Positions 17,244 through 27,695 of a stretch of 64,000 nucleotides of DNA are shown here, piece by piece; the first letter of the stretch is position 1; every line of letters begins with the position of its first letter. Location: the NCBI RefSeq assembly GCF_004298145.1, contig NZ_SCRH01000001.1, positions 1-64,000 on the forward strand, written 5' to 3'. The position numbers were made by a program, and so were the translations under genes. Below the pieces are notes generated by a model that saw nothing but the letters and a program-made list of their open reading frames with translations, searched no databases and had not been told where the DNA came from. The DNA comes from Mycobacterium sp. GTDB lineage: Bacteria > Actinomycetota > Actinomycetes > Mycobacteriales > Mycobacteriaceae.

Positions 17244-17744
17244 ATGGCGCTCAAAACAGACATCAGGGGAATGATCTGGCGCTACGCGGACTATTTCGTG
17301 GTCGGTCGTGAGCAACTCCGCGCGTTTGCGCAATCCATCAAGAACGACCATCCGGCGTATTTCGAGGAAGACGCGGCCACGGAGCTCGGCCACAGCGCGA
17401 TCCTGGCGCCGCTGACCTTTGGGACGATCTTCGCCAAGCTGGTCCAGCTCGATTTCTTCCGGCATGTCGACATCGGCATGGAGACCATGGTGATCGTCCA
17501 GGTCGACCAGCGGTTCGTATTCTCCAGGCCGATCAAGGCCGGCGACAAGCTGTGGGCCCGGATGGAGGTCCAATCGGTGGCCGAGCGTTTCGGCGCCGAC
17601 ATTGTCGTCACCAAGAACATCTGTACCGACGAAGCCGGCGAGGTCGTCATGGAGGCCTACACCACGTTGATGAGCCAGTACACCGACGGGTCCGCAAACC
17701 TGCGGTGGGACGCAGAGTCCGGCCAGGTCGTGAGGACGGCGTAA
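17244..17744 (+). CDS. hadC: (3R)-hydroxyacyl-ACP dehydratase subunit HadC (FAS-II)
   Basis: 166 residues, strongly like HadA in pattern (DHPAYFEEDAATELGH, LAPLTFGTIFAKL, IVTKNICTDEAGEVV). HadC pairs with HadB and is the stabilising subunit for dehydration of the longest meromycolate precursors. Like HadA it lacks the catalytic Asp-His pair. Third gene of the hadABC operon; tRNA-Trp and secE follow. Confidence 0.96.
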   Translation: MALKTDIRGMIWRYADYFVVGREQLRAFAQSIKNDHPAYFEEDAATELGHSAILAPLTFGTIFAKLVQLDFFRHVDIGMETMVIVQVDQRFVFSRPIKAGDKLWARMEVQSVAERFGADIVVTKNICTDEAGEVVMEAYTTLMSQYTDGSANLRWDAESGQVVRTA

Positions 17745-17888
17745 TTAGTATCTGACTCCCGCACCGATGTACACTCGGTCGTCGGGGTTTTCCCAGCACT
17801 AGCGCGCTTTCCGTGAGTCGAGCAATCGGAAGGCGCGCGTGTCATGTAAGCCCGGGTAGGTAAGCGCAGGTTGGCCTGCCAACCGCGA

Positions 17889-17961
<73 letters not shown>

Positions 17962-18108
17962 CTGAAGACGAACGTCCGTTGACGATGCGGGCCGGGATGG
18001 CCTGAGGAGGACACGGGCGACCGCTGAGGTGTGCCATGGTGGACACTGGAAGAATGTGCCGCCACCGAGGGGACGGCTCTCGGGTACGAGCAATCAAAGG
18101 AGCGTGCG

Positions 18109-18558
18109 GTGAGCGACGAAGGCGATGTTGCCAACGACGCCGCCGGCGACGGCGCTGAGACAGATGACGGCCGCGCCGGCGGCGGTCGGACGGCGGTGGT
18201 GACGCGGCCACAACGCCCCACCGGTAAGCGGTCCCGGCAGAAAGCCGCCGGCGCCGGCGAGGACGCCGAGTCGTCGGACGAGATCGAGATCTTCGGCAAG
18301 GAGAAGGCCAAGAAGGGCGCCAAAGCCAAGAAGGCCGCCAAGCCGAAGAAATCCGGGGACCACCGGGCCAATCCGTTCGTGTTCGTCTACAACTACCTCA
18401 AGCAGGTCGTTGCAGAGATGCGGAAGGTCATCTGGCCCAACCGCAAGCAGATGCTCACGTACACCTCCGTTGTGCTGGCCTTCCTGGCCTTCATGGTGGC
18501 GCTGGTCGGCCTGGCGGATTTCGGCCTGACCAAGCTGGTGCTGTTGGTGTTCGGCTGA
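18109..18558 (+). CDS. secE: preprotein translocase subunit SecE
   Basis: 149 residues. A long, charged, low-complexity N-terminal region (with a lysine/alanine-rich [18 protein letters not shown] block near 64-81) precedes the conserved amphipathic segment [15 protein letters not shown] (about 100-114) and a single transmembrane helix at about 117-140. SecE clamps the SecY channel of the Sec translocon. GTG 18109 is chosen because AAAGGAG lies seven bases upstream. It precedes nusG, as in most bacteria. Confidence 0.95.
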   Translation: MSDEGDVANDAAGDGAETDDGRAGGGRTAVVTRPQRPTGKRSRQKAAGAGEDAESSDEIEIFGKEKAKKGAKAKKAAKPKKSGDHRANPFVFVYNYLKQVVAEMRKVIWPNRKQMLTYTSVVLAFLAFMVALVGLADFGLTKLVLLVFG

Positions 18559-19398
<840 letters not shown>

Positions 19399-19446
19399 AC
19401 CGGCGGATACGCCGGGCACAAACCAGGAAGGAACGAACAACATCTC

Positions 19447-19875
19447 ATGGCCCCGAAGAAGAAAGTCGTCGGGCTGATCAAGCTTCAGATCCAGGCGGGG
19501 CAGGCCAACCCGGCGCCGCCGGTCGGGCCCGCGCTCGGTCAGCACGGCGTCAACATCATGGAGTTCTGCAAGGCGTACAACGCCGCCACGGAGAACCAGC
19601 GCGGCCAGGTTATCCCTGTCGAGATCACGGTCTACGAGGACCGCAGCTTCACCTTCGCGCTCAAGACCCCGCCCGCCGCCAAGCTGTTGCTCAAGGCCGC
19701 CGGCGTCGGCAAGGGCTCGGCCGAACCGCACAAGACCAAGGTCGCCAAGGTCAGCTGGGATCAGGTCAAGGAGATCGCCGAGACCAAGAAGGCCGATCTG
19801 AATGCCAACGACATCGACGCGGCCGCCAAGATCATCGCCGGCACCGCCCGGTCGATGGGTATCACCGTCGAGTAA
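19447..19875 (+). CDS. rplK: 50S ribosomal protein L11
   Basis: 142 residues. L11 forms part of the GTPase-associated centre of the large subunit and binds 23S rRNA; it is the site of thiostrepton action and is required for RelA-type stringent signalling. The conserved [20 protein letters not shown] segment is intact. An AGGAAGGAACG ribosome binding site precedes ATG 19447. It forms the rplK-rplA unit. Confidence 0.98.
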   Translation: MAPKKKVVGLIKLQIQAGQANPAPPVGPALGQHGVNIMEFCKAYNAATENQRGQVIPVEITVYEDRSFTFALKTPPAAKLLLKAAGVGKGSAEPHKTKVAKVSWDQVKEIAETKKADLNANDIDAAAKIIAGTARSMGITVE

Positions 19876-19944
19876 TACCCGACCACAGTGGGAGGGCCAG
19901 CTTCGGCCCGCGAACCACGACCCAACACCAGATTGGATGAATCA

Positions 19945-20652
19945 ATGAGCAAGAACAGCAAGGCATACCGCGCCGCCGCCGAGAAGGTGGACCGCAACAA
20001 CCTCAACTCCCCGCTGGAGGCGGCCAAGCTCGCCAAGGAAACGTCGTCGAGCAAGCAGGACGCGACCGTCGAGGTGGCGATCCGGCTGGGCGTCGACCCG
20101 CGCAAGGCGGACCAGATGGTCCGCGGCACGGTCAACCTGCCGCACGGCACCGGTAAGACCGCCCGCGTCGCGGTGTTCGCCGTCGGCGACAAGGCCGAGC
20201 AGGCACAGGCCGCCGGTGCGGACATCGTCGGCAGCGACGACCTGATCGAGAAGATTCAGGGCGGCTGGCTGGAATTCGACGCCGCGATCGCGACCCCGGA
20301 CCAGATGGCCAAGGTCGGTCGCATCGCGCGGGTGCTCGGTCCGCGCGGCCTGATGCCGAACCCCAAGACCGGCACCGTGACCCCCGACGTCGCCAAGGCC
20401 GTGGCCGACATCAAGGGCGGCAAGATCAACTTCCGCATCGACAAGCAGGCCAACCTGCACTTCGTCATCGGCAAGGCCTCCTTCGACGAGACGGCCCTGG
20501 CCGAGAACTACGGCGCCGCGCTTGACGAGGTGCTGCGGCACAAGCCGTCCGCGTCGAAGGGCCGCTACCTGAAGAAGATCACCGTCTCGACGACGACGGG
20601 CCCGGGCATTCCGGTCGACCCGTCCGTCACCCGCAACTTCTCCGAGGCGTAA
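19945..20652 (+). CDS. rplA: 50S ribosomal protein L1
   Basis: 235 residues. L1 forms the mobile stalk at the E site and in many bacteria represses its own mRNA. The signature [15 protein letters not shown] is intact. ATG 19945 gives the usual length; an upstream in-frame start within the spacer would be atypical. It ends the secE-nusG-rplK-rplA run just before a strong hairpin. Confidence 0.98.
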   Translation: MSKNSKAYRAAAEKVDRNNLNSPLEAAKLAKETSSSKQDATVEVAIRLGVDPRKADQMVRGTVNLPHGTGKTARVAVFAVGDKAEQAQAAGADIVGSDDLIEKIQGGWLEFDAAIATPDQMAKVGRIARVLGPRGLMPNPKTGTVTPDVAKAVADIKGGKINFRIDKQANLHFVIGKASFDETALAENYGAALDEVLRHKPSASKGRYLKKITVSTTTGPGIPVDPSVTRNFSEA

Positions 20653-20660
20653 TTTTTCGC

Positions 20661-20715
20661 GAGCAGACGCAAAAGCCCCGCTTTCTCGGCGTGTCGGGTG
20701 CTTTTGTGTCTGCTC
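20661..20715. terminator. large bidirectional terminator between rplA and the sigma factor gene
   Basis: GAGCAGACGCAAAAGC at 20661-20676 faces GCTTTTGTGTCTGCTC at 20700-20715, nearly perfect complements with a single mismatch. Inner GC-rich bases can add a second small stem. The genes on both sides converge on it, and T-rich and A-rich parts serve both directions. Confidence 0.8.
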
Positions 20716-20721
20716 GGCATC

Positions 20722-21939
20722 CTAGCCGCCGCACTCGGCGATGCGCCGCCGCAGGAACTCGCGGCCCGGGTCAGATCCGTTGGATGTCAAGGCCGTTCGG
20801 TACCACGTGAGCGCTTCGGCTGGTCTGCCCGCGCGCCGGAGCAGGTCGGCGCGCACGATCACCGCAAGATTGGAGCGGTCGAGCCGCGGATCGCCTGCCA
20901 CGTCGTCCAAGGCGGCGAGGCCGGCGTCCGGACCGTCGCGCAACCCGATCGCCAGCGCGCGATTGGCGGCCACCACCGGGGAGCCGGTGATCCCCACCAG
21001 CCGGTCATAGGCGGTGCAGATGGCGACCCAATCGGTCTGTTCCCACGACGGCGCCGTCGCGTGCAGTGCGGCGATCACCGCCTGGAGCAGATAAGCGCCC
21101 GTCGAACCCTGGGCCCGCCGCAACCGGTCCAGCCCGCGGACGATGCGTGCGCGGTCCCACCGGCGGCGGTCCTGGTCCTCGAGCGGCACCGGCATCCCGG
21201 ACTCGTCCACCCGGGTCGCGCGTCGCGAATCATGGAGCAGCGTAAGGGCGGACAATGCGTGCGCCTCCGGCTCATCGGGCAGCAGCGCGCACAGCTCCCC
21301 GCCCAGCCGGATCCCTTCGTCACACAGGTCGTCACGGATGGCCGAGGGCCCCGCGGTCGACCAGTAGCCCTCGGTGAACACCGAATAGACGCAACCCAGC
21401 ACGTGGGGTATGCGCTCGGGCAGCAGCTCGGCGGGCGGGACCCGCAGCGGGATGTTGGCGTGCCGAACCTTGTTCTTGGCGCGCGTGATTCGCTGGCCGA
21501 TCGCCGTCTCGGTCTGCAGGAGCGCGCGGGCGATTTCACCGACGGTCAGGCCGGACACCAGCCGCAGCGTCAACGCCAATTGTGATTGCCGGTCCAGCGC
21601 CGGGTGCGCGCAGGTGAACATCATCCGCAGCTCGTCATCGGGAACCGGATGCGGGTCGGTGTGCTCGGTGCGTGTCCTGATGTCGTCCAGCACGGCCGTC
21701 AATTCCTTTCCGGGGCGCACCGATTCGCGGCGCAGGCGATCCCGGGCGCGATTGCGGCCGACGGTTACCAGCCATCCGCCCGGATTGACGGGCACCCCAT
21801 CGCGCGGCCAGGTGCGCAGCGCTTCGGCGCAGGCCTCCTGGACGGCGTCCTCGGCGACGGTGAGGTCACCCGACCACCGCGCGAGCGCGGCCACGGCCGG
21901 GCCCCACTCCCGGCGGAAGACGCCGTCCAGGTCGGCCAT
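20722..21939 (-). CDS. ECF-type RNA polymerase sigma factor with long C-terminal domain (ECF42-like)
   Basis: 405 residues. Sigma region 2 (SGDLTVAEDAVQEACAEAL, then GGWLVTVGRNRARDRLRRES) and region 4 (GLTVGEIARALLQTETAIGQRITRAK) occupy the first 170 residues. The remaining 230 residues form an alpha-helical, TPR-like extension with VFTEGYWSTAGPS and LLPDEPEAHALSALTLLHDSRRATR. This architecture, with a DGPF/YCII gene next to it and no anti-sigma factor, is that of the ECF42 group, where the extension rather than an anti-sigma is thought to control activity. It starts four bases after the stop of the YCII gene, so they form an operon. It is not in this place in M. tuberculosis. Confidence 0.88.
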   Translation of the reverse strand: MADLDGVFRREWGPAVAALARWSGDLTVAEDAVQEACAEALRTWPRDGVPVNPGGWLVTVGRNRARDRLRRESVRPGKELTAVLDDIRTRTEHTDPHPVPDDELRMMFTCAHPALDRQSQLALTLRLVSGLTVGEIARALLQTETAIGQRITRAKNKVRHANIPLRVPPAELLPERIPHVLGCVYSVFTEGYWSTAGPSAIRDDLCDEGIRLGGELCALLPDEPEAHALSALTLLHDSRRATRVDESGMPVPLEDQDRRRWDRARIVRGLDRLRRAQGSTGAYLLQAVIAALHATAPSWEQTDWVAICTAYDRLVGITGSPVVAANRALAIGLRDGPDAGLAALDDVAGDPRLDRSNLAVIVRADLLRRAGRPAEALTWYRTALTSNGSDPGREFLRRRIAECGG

Positions 21940-21943
21940 CTGC

Positions 21944-22642
21944 CTACCGGCCGGAGACTCCCGCCAGCTGGCGCAGGTGCACCGTCGAGGCGGGGATCAT
22001 CGATGCGATCTTGACGGCCTCGTCACGATCCGCGGCGCTCAGCAGGTAGACCCCGGTGGCGATTTCGGCGCCCTCCACATACGGCCCGTCGGTGATGAGG
22101 ACCTCGCCGTCGCGCACCCGCACGGTCGTCGCCGTGGACCGGTCGTGCAGCGCGGCGCCGCCGATCACGTGATCGCCGGCGGCGGCGTGCAGATCCACGT
22201 GCTTCGCCGCCACGGCCTCCCACTCCGGCGTACCCGGTGTGTGGGCGGATTCGGCGGGTTCGAGCAGCAGCGCGAGCCAGTCGTCGCCGGTGAGCGCGCG
22301 GGACGGCTCGACGGCGTGGACCACCGGCCACAGCTCCACCGCCCCGAACGCGGCCACCGGGACGTCGCGTGCCAACGCCAGCGCCTCATCGAGGTTTTCG
22401 GCCTCGAACACGTAATAGCCGCAAGCCACCTCGGCGGCCTCCGCGAAGGGGCCGTCGGTCACCATCGGCGCATCCGGACCGCCGGTGATGGCCACGGCGG
22501 CCGCGGCGGGCGCCAGCGCGTCACCGGCTTTGATCGCCCGCCCGGCTTTGGCGTGAAAGCCCTCGAATGCTGCCATCGCGGCGGCGGCGTCGTCGGGCGT
22601 ACGGTCCTGCTCCTTGCTGATCAACAAGGCGAAATACTGCAT
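21944..22642 (-). CDS. tandem YCII/DGPF-domain protein, sigma factor partner
   Basis: 232 residues made of two YCII-related (DGPF) domains. The signature appears twice: VTDGPFAEAAE at 62-71 (start MQYFALLISKEQ) and ITDGPYVEGAE at 184-193. Many YCII proteins are small ferredoxin-like-fold dimers; here two copies are fused. DGPF proteins are the hallmark partners of ECF42 sigma factors and in Streptomyces are targets of them. A GGAGG eight bases before ATG 22642 fixes the start. Its biochemical role is unknown. Confidence 0.85.
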   Translation of the reverse strand: MQYFALLISKEQDRTPDDAAAAMAAFEGFHAKAGRAIKAGDALAPAAAAVAITGGPDAPMVTDGPFAEAAEVACGYYVFEAENLDEALALARDVPVAAFGAVELWPVVHAVEPSRALTGDDWLALLLEPAESAHTPGTPEWEAVAAKHVDLHAAAGDHVIGGAALHDRSTATTVRVRDGEVLITDGPYVEGAEIATGVYLLSAADRDEAVKIASMIPASTVHLRQLAGVSGR

Positions 22643-22734
22643 GGTCGTCACCTCCGGTAGTGAGCGAAGCCGTCTGCTCCACTCTCTACCTACTCGACGA
22701 ACCGCGCAGCGCTAATCCGACAGGCTCGGGGGAA

Positions 22735-23631
22735 TCAGGCGGCCGCACCCGGCTTGAGGTAGGTCACCAGGCTGACGTCGAGCATCTCCTCGGTGAAATA
22801 GTGCTCGCAGCCGCGCAGGTACTTGATGTAGCGGTTGTAGACCTCTTCGGACGTGGCCTCGATGGCCTTGTCCCGGTTCGACTCGAGCGTGTCACCCCAG
22901 ATGTGCAGGGTCTTGATGTAATGCGGCCGCAGCGAAATCGGTTCGGGCACAACAAAACCGGCCTTTTCACCGTGATCGACCATCATCTGGGTGGAGGGCA
23001 GCCGGCCGCCGGGGAAGATCTCGGTGACGATGAACTTGATGAACCGCGCCGTCTCGAAGCTCAGCTTCTTGCCGCGCGCGGCAAGATCGTACGGGTGGTA
23101 GCTGACACTGCTCTGGACCGTCATCCGGCCGTCGTCGGGCATGATGTCGTAGGTCCGCTTGAAGAAGTCGTCGTAGTTCTCGTGGCCGAAGTGCTCGAAG
23201 GCCTCGATCGACACGATGCGGTCGACCGGCTCGTCGAAGTCCTCCCAGTTCTGCAGACGGACCTCGCGCGAGCGGTTGCTGTCGATGGAAGCGAGCAACG
23301 CCGCGGCGCGGGCGTGCTGGTTCTTGGACAGCGTCAGGCCGATGACGTTGACGTCGAACCGCTCGACGGCGCGTTTCAGGGTCGTGCCCCAGCCGCAGCC
23401 GATGTCCAGCAGGGTCATGCCCGGCTTCAGGTCCAGCTTGTCGAGATTGAGGTCGATCTTGGCGTACTGCGCTTCCTCCAGGGTCATGTCGTCGCGCTCG
23501 AAGTACGCGCAACTGTAGATCCGCGACGGGTCCTGGAACAGCCCGAAGAAATCGTCGGAGACGTCGTAATGCGCCTGGATGTCCTCCGAACGCGTTCGCG
23601 TCTTCGTCGGGCCAGTCGTGTGCTCAGCCAT
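22735..23631 (-). CDS. mmaA4: hydroxymycolate synthase MmaA4 (Hma)
   Basis: 298 residues, nearly the length of M. tuberculosis MmaA4 and very similar throughout by recollection ([40 protein letters not shown] with the SAM motif at 76-82; the C-terminus [11 protein letters not shown]). MmaA4 adds a methyl to a distal double bond and yields the hydroxymycolate that leads to oxygenated (keto or methoxy) mycolates. Its disruption alters envelope and thiacetazone susceptibility in tubercle bacilli. It is followed at a distance by mmaA1 upstream on the same strand; mmaA3 (methoxylation) and mmaA2 are not in the cluster. Confidence 0.94.
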   Translation of the reverse strand: MAEHTTGPTKTRTRSEDIQAHYDVSDDFFGLFQDPSRIYSCAYFERDDMTLEEAQYAKIDLNLDKLDLKPGMTLLDIGCGWGTTLKRAVERFDVNVIGLTLSKNQHARAAALLASIDSNRSREVRLQNWEDFDEPVDRIVSIEAFEHFGHENYDDFFKRTYDIMPDDGRMTVQSSVSYHPYDLAARGKKLSFETARFIKFIVTEIFPGGRLPSTQMMVDHGEKAGFVVPEPISLRPHYIKTLHIWGDTLESNRDKAIEATSEEVYNRYIKYLRGCEHYFTEEMLDVSLVTYLKPGAAA

Positions 23632-23794
23632 TTTCGTCCTGTTCTCCTGGATGACGTTTACTGCCTCTACTCACGTACGCATCGAGGGGTCCTGTGTGAC
23701 CGGCAACGATACCAACGTCGGGGCGTCGTTTGCTAAGGGTGGAAGTGCGCGTCGCGGGGCCCAACCGCGGATGCAAAGTCTACGTTTTCCGGCG

Positions 23795-24724
<930 letters not shown>

Positions 24725-24743
24725 CTACGGGATACTTTTCGCC

Positions 24744-25652
24744 TCAGCACGCCTTGCCGAAGTTGTTTGCCAGCACGCCGACCACCTGATCCCACAACTG
24801 CTGTGGCAGATCATGACCCATGCCGTCGAATACCACCAGTCGGGCGCCATCGATCGCCCGGGCCACCGCGCGGCCTCCGAAGGGCCGCATCAGCTTGTCC
24901 GCCCGGCCGTGGATCACCACGGTGGGGGCGACGGTCCCGCGGTTGTAGCGCCGCAGGCTGCCGCTGCCGAGCACCGCGGCGAAATGCCGCGCGACGCCCT
25001 GCGGGTAGTAATTGCGGTCGTAGCCCTCCGCGGCCTCGGCGCGGGCCTGCTCGTCGGCCACCCGGTAGCGCGGGCTCCCGATGATCTTGCCGACGCGCAC
25101 CGCATTGTCGATGACCACCTCGCGCGGCGAGTTCGGCGGCGGCCCCTTCAGCAGCGCCAGCAACGCGCGCGGCGCCGGCGGCGGCAGCAGAGCCGAATTG
25201 TTGCTGGAGAAGATGACCGCCAGGGTGGTGGTCCGCTCGCGGAATCGCGCGGCGAAGATCTGGGCGATCATGCCGCCCATCGACGCGCCCACGACATGGG
25301 CACGGTCGATGTCCAGATGATCCAGCACGGCCGCGGCGTCGTCGGCCATGTCCTCGAGCCGGTACACCGCCCGGCTGGGCAGGCCAAGCCAGGACCGGAC
25401 CAACCGCGTCGCCAGCGGCTGCCCCGAGCTACCGCCATAGCGGGTCTTGCTGGACAGGCCGACGTCGCGGTTGTCGTACCGGATGACACGCAGGCCGCGG
25501 CTGACCAGCTTCTCGCAGAACGGGATCCGCCACAGCAGCAGCTGGGCTCCCAGCCCCATGATCAGCAGGACGGGCGGGTCGTCGATGTCACCCATGTCCT
25601 CGTAGTACAGCTTTAGGTCGCCTGATATGGCATGCCCCGTGCGGACCTGCAC
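24744..25652 (-). CDS. lipG: alpha/beta-hydrolase, lipase/esterase LipG
   Basis: 302 residues of the alpha/beta-hydrolase fold. The nucleophile elbow is GASMGG (Ser124), an oxyanion region LLIMGLGAQ is near residue 30, and the catalytic His is in GMGHDLP near the end. No signal peptide is visible. M. tuberculosis LipG (Rv0646c) aligns well from memory and is reported to have phospholipase and thioesterase activity. GTG 25652 is preceded by AGGAG at seven bases and begins ten bases after the UbiB-like gene's stop, so the two are co-transcribed; the downstream neighbours are the mycolate-modifying enzymes. Confidence 0.9.
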   Translation of the reverse strand: MQVRTGHAISGDLKLYYEDMGDIDDPPVLLIMGLGAQLLLWRIPFCEKLVSRGLRVIRYDNRDVGLSSKTRYGGSSGQPLATRLVRSWLGLPSRAVYRLEDMADDAAAVLDHLDIDRAHVVGASMGGMIAQIFAARFRERTTTLAVIFSSNNSALLPPPAPRALLALLKGPPPNSPREVVIDNAVRVGKIIGSPRYRVADEQARAEAAEGYDRNYYPQGVARHFAAVLGSGSLRRYNRGTVAPTVVIHGRADKLMRPFGGRAVARAIDGARLVVFDGMGHDLPQQLWDQVVGVLANNFGKAC

Positions 25653-25662
25653 CGCAGCGCTC

Positions 25663-27009
25663 CTATACCTCTACGTCGGAGGAGTGTTCGCGGCTGACTT
25701 CGACCATGAAGTTCGCGAAATACCCCGTCAATTGCGGATCCGACATCATCTGCCACTTGGGCGCCAGCAGCTTCATATAGCGCTCGACGTAGAGGAACTG
25801 CTTGCCGATCAGCACCAGCTCGCGGGGCAGCTTGACGTCGTAGGCGTCGGCCAGCGTCGACAACTGCCGGCCGATGTCGGCGTACGACATGTCACCCAAC
25901 GTCTGCATGGTCAGCGGGGTGGCGAAACGCTCCAGGTCCTTGGCGGCCTCGGCCTCGGGCTTCATGGTGCCGACGGCGCCCATCAGCACCACGATCTTTC
26001 CCGCCGCGGCGTGGTCCTTCTTGACCAGCAACGCGTACACCAATTCGCGCAGCAACCAACGGGTGCGCGGGTCGATGCGGCCCATGATGCCGAAGTCGAA
26101 GAACACGATGCGGCCCTGATCGTCGACGTAGAGGTTGCCCGCGTGCAGGTCGCCGTGGAACAGCCCGTGCCGCAGCCCGCCTTCGAAGAGCGAGAACAGC
26201 AGCGCCTTCACCAGCTCAACGCCGTCGAACCCGGCCTTGCGGATGGCGGCGACGTCGTCGATGCGGATGCCCGACACCCGCTCCATCGTCAGCACCCGGT
26301 CGCTGGTGAAGTCCCAATACACCTGCGGCACCCGGATGCCCTGGCCCAGCGCGGAGGCGTGCAGGTGCGACACCCAGGCCTCCATCGACTGCGCCTCGAG
26401 CCGGAAATTCAGCTCCTCGGCCAAGTTGCCGGAGAAGTCGGCGACGACGTCCTGCGCGGAAAGCCGGCGGCCCAGCTTGGCCACCTCGACGGCCTGGGCG
26501 AAGCGCTTGAGGATTTGCAGGTCGGCGGCGACCCGGCGGCGAATGCCCGGCCGCTGGATCTTGACGACGACCTCCTCACCGCTGTGCAGGGTCGCGTAGT
26601 GCACCTGGGCGATGGACGCCGAGGCGAACGGCTCTTCGTCCCAGGTGGCGAACAGCTCGGACGGGTCGGCCCCGAGCTCGTCGATGAACAGCTTGTGCAC
26701 CTCGCCGGAGTCGGCGGGTGGCACCCGGTCCAGCAGGCCACGAAACTCCCGGGACAGCGATTCGCCGAACGCCCCGGGGCTGGACGCGATGATCTGCCCG
26801 AACTTCACGTACGTGGGTCCCAGGTCGGCGAAGGTCTGTGGGAGCTGTTTGATCACCTTCTGCTGCCACGGCCCCCGGCCCGACAGTTTGGTGACGACAC
26901 GAGCGGCGGAGCGGGTGACCTGCCAGCCTGTCACCGCTACCCGGGCCGCTTCGACCGGCAACGGCACCCGGTCCAGCTTGGCCACCTCTCGATGTTTGGT
27001 AGAACTCAT
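25663..27009 (-). CDS. ABC1/UbiB-type atypical kinase
   Basis: 448 residues of the ADCK/UbiB family. The family-specific KxGQ motif appears as YVKFGQ (Lys69 to Gln72), the alanine-rich loop as FASASIAQVH (128-137), the ATP-binding lysine in VVVKIQRPG (Lys150), then HGDLHAGN and FFDFGIMG. Such proteins support quinone or other isoprenoid lipid metabolism, through ATPase rather than protein kinase activity. No strong C-terminal membrane anchor is obvious. In M. tuberculosis the orthologue (Rv0647c) stands next to lipG, and is reported to form a complex with LipG and MmaA enzymes; if so, this cluster is a functional unit for mycolate processing. Confidence 0.88.
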   Translation of the reverse strand: MSSTKHREVAKLDRVPLPVEAARVAVTGWQVTRSAARVVTKLSGRGPWQQKVIKQLPQTFADLGPTYVKFGQIIASSPGAFGESLSREFRGLLDRVPPADSGEVHKLFIDELGADPSELFATWDEEPFASASIAQVHYATLHSGEEVVVKIQRPGIRRRVAADLQILKRFAQAVEVAKLGRRLSAQDVVADFSGNLAEELNFRLEAQSMEAWVSHLHASALGQGIRVPQVYWDFTSDRVLTMERVSGIRIDDVAAIRKAGFDGVELVKALLFSLFEGGLRHGLFHGDLHAGNLYVDDQGRIVFFDFGIMGRIDPRTRWLLRELVYALLVKKDHAAAGKIVVLMGAVGTMKPEAEAAKDLERFATPLTMQTLGDMSYADIGRQLSTLADAYDVKLPRELVLIGKQFLYVERYMKLLAPKWQMMSDPQLTGYFANFMVEVSREHSSDVEV

Positions 27010-27049
27010 TCCAGCAGTCTGCCAAATCGGCTCTGGCAAGTCCCAATCT

Positions 27050-27655
27050 CTACCGGGGCCGATGCCCGCTTCGCCACGGCCGCACCCACCCCTGGATCGC
27101 CCAGCCCTCGAGCCCGGCGATCAGCTCATACATGGTGGCGCCGTCGATCGTCTCCCGGATGATGTCGGCGTGCCCGGCGTGCCGCGCCAGCTCGTTGATC
27201 ACGTGCAGGATCACCCAGCGCACCGACCAGGCCTCCTGGTCCTTCGGGAACCACGGGATGTCCCGCGGAACGGGCACCGCGGCGTCGAGGTCCGCGGTCT
27301 CGGCCAGCCGAAGCGATTCGGCGTTCTGCGCCTCGAATGCCCGCAGCAGCCCGTCCAGCGTCTCGTCGGGCCGCATCACGTGCTGGTCCGCGAACTCCTT
27401 ACTGATCTGCTCGAAGGGGCGGGTGTCTTTCGGCGGCGCATCCGGCGCGGCGGCGACGCGCGCCATCCAGCTGCGCTGCATCCCGGTGGCGTGCTTGACC
27501 AGCCCGCCGATCGACAGCGCGCTGACCGAGGGCGTGGACCGGGCCTGTTCGTCGGTGAGGCCGTGCGAGACGGCGAAATACGCGCTTTGGTGGAACGCGA
27601 GGAATTCACGCAGGGCGCTGCGTTCGTCGGCCACGGGCCGGGCGAGGGCGGGCAT
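27050..27655 (-). CDS. DinB-like / mycothiol-dependent maleylpyruvate isomerase-fold protein
   Basis: 201 residues of the DinB superfamily four-helix bundle. LIKEWISE-free reading shows three metal-ligand histidines in expected places: HQSAYFAV, GGLVKHATGMQRSWMA and HVINELARHAGHADIIRE. DinB-like proteins bind a divalent metal and often use mycothiol or bacillithiol as co-substrate; actinobacterial genomes encode many. ATG 27655 is preceded by TACGAT six bases upstream on the same strand, which suggests a leaderless transcript. It is divergent from the mannosidase gene across 40 bases. Confidence 0.78.
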   Translation of the reverse strand: MPALARPVADERSALREFLAFHQSAYFAVSHGLTDEQARSTPSVSALSIGGLVKHATGMQRSWMARVAAAPDAPPKDTRPFEQISKEFADQHVMRPDETLDGLLRAFEAQNAESLRLAETADLDAAVPVPRDIPWFPKDQEAWSVRWVILHVINELARHAGHADIIRETIDGATMYELIAGLEGWAIQGWVRPWRSGHRPR

Positions 27656-27661
27656 TGTCCG

Positions 27662-27667
27662 ATCGTA
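27662..27667 (-). promoter_or_regulatory. -10 element, leaderless promoter for the DinB-like gene
   Basis: On the minus strand TACGAT is followed by six bases and the ATG at 27655. It lies back to back with the mannosidase -10 within a 40-base intergenic space. Confidence 0.45.
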
Positions 27668-27683
27668 GTTCGCCCACACGCCG

Positions 27684-27689
27684 TAAAGT
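27684..27689 (+). promoter_or_regulatory. -10 element, leaderless promoter for the alpha-mannosidase gene
   Basis: TAAAGT is followed by six bases and the ATG at 27696. A run of GCGGGG between them is a poor Shine-Dalgarno at this distance, so a leaderless start is more likely. Confidence 0.42.
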
Positions 27690-27695
27690 GCGGGG

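Noticed and set aside
17770..17775. TACACT as the promoter -10 of tRNA-Trp
   Set aside because: No -35 at an acceptable spacing could be found, so it was only mentioned in the tRNA entry.
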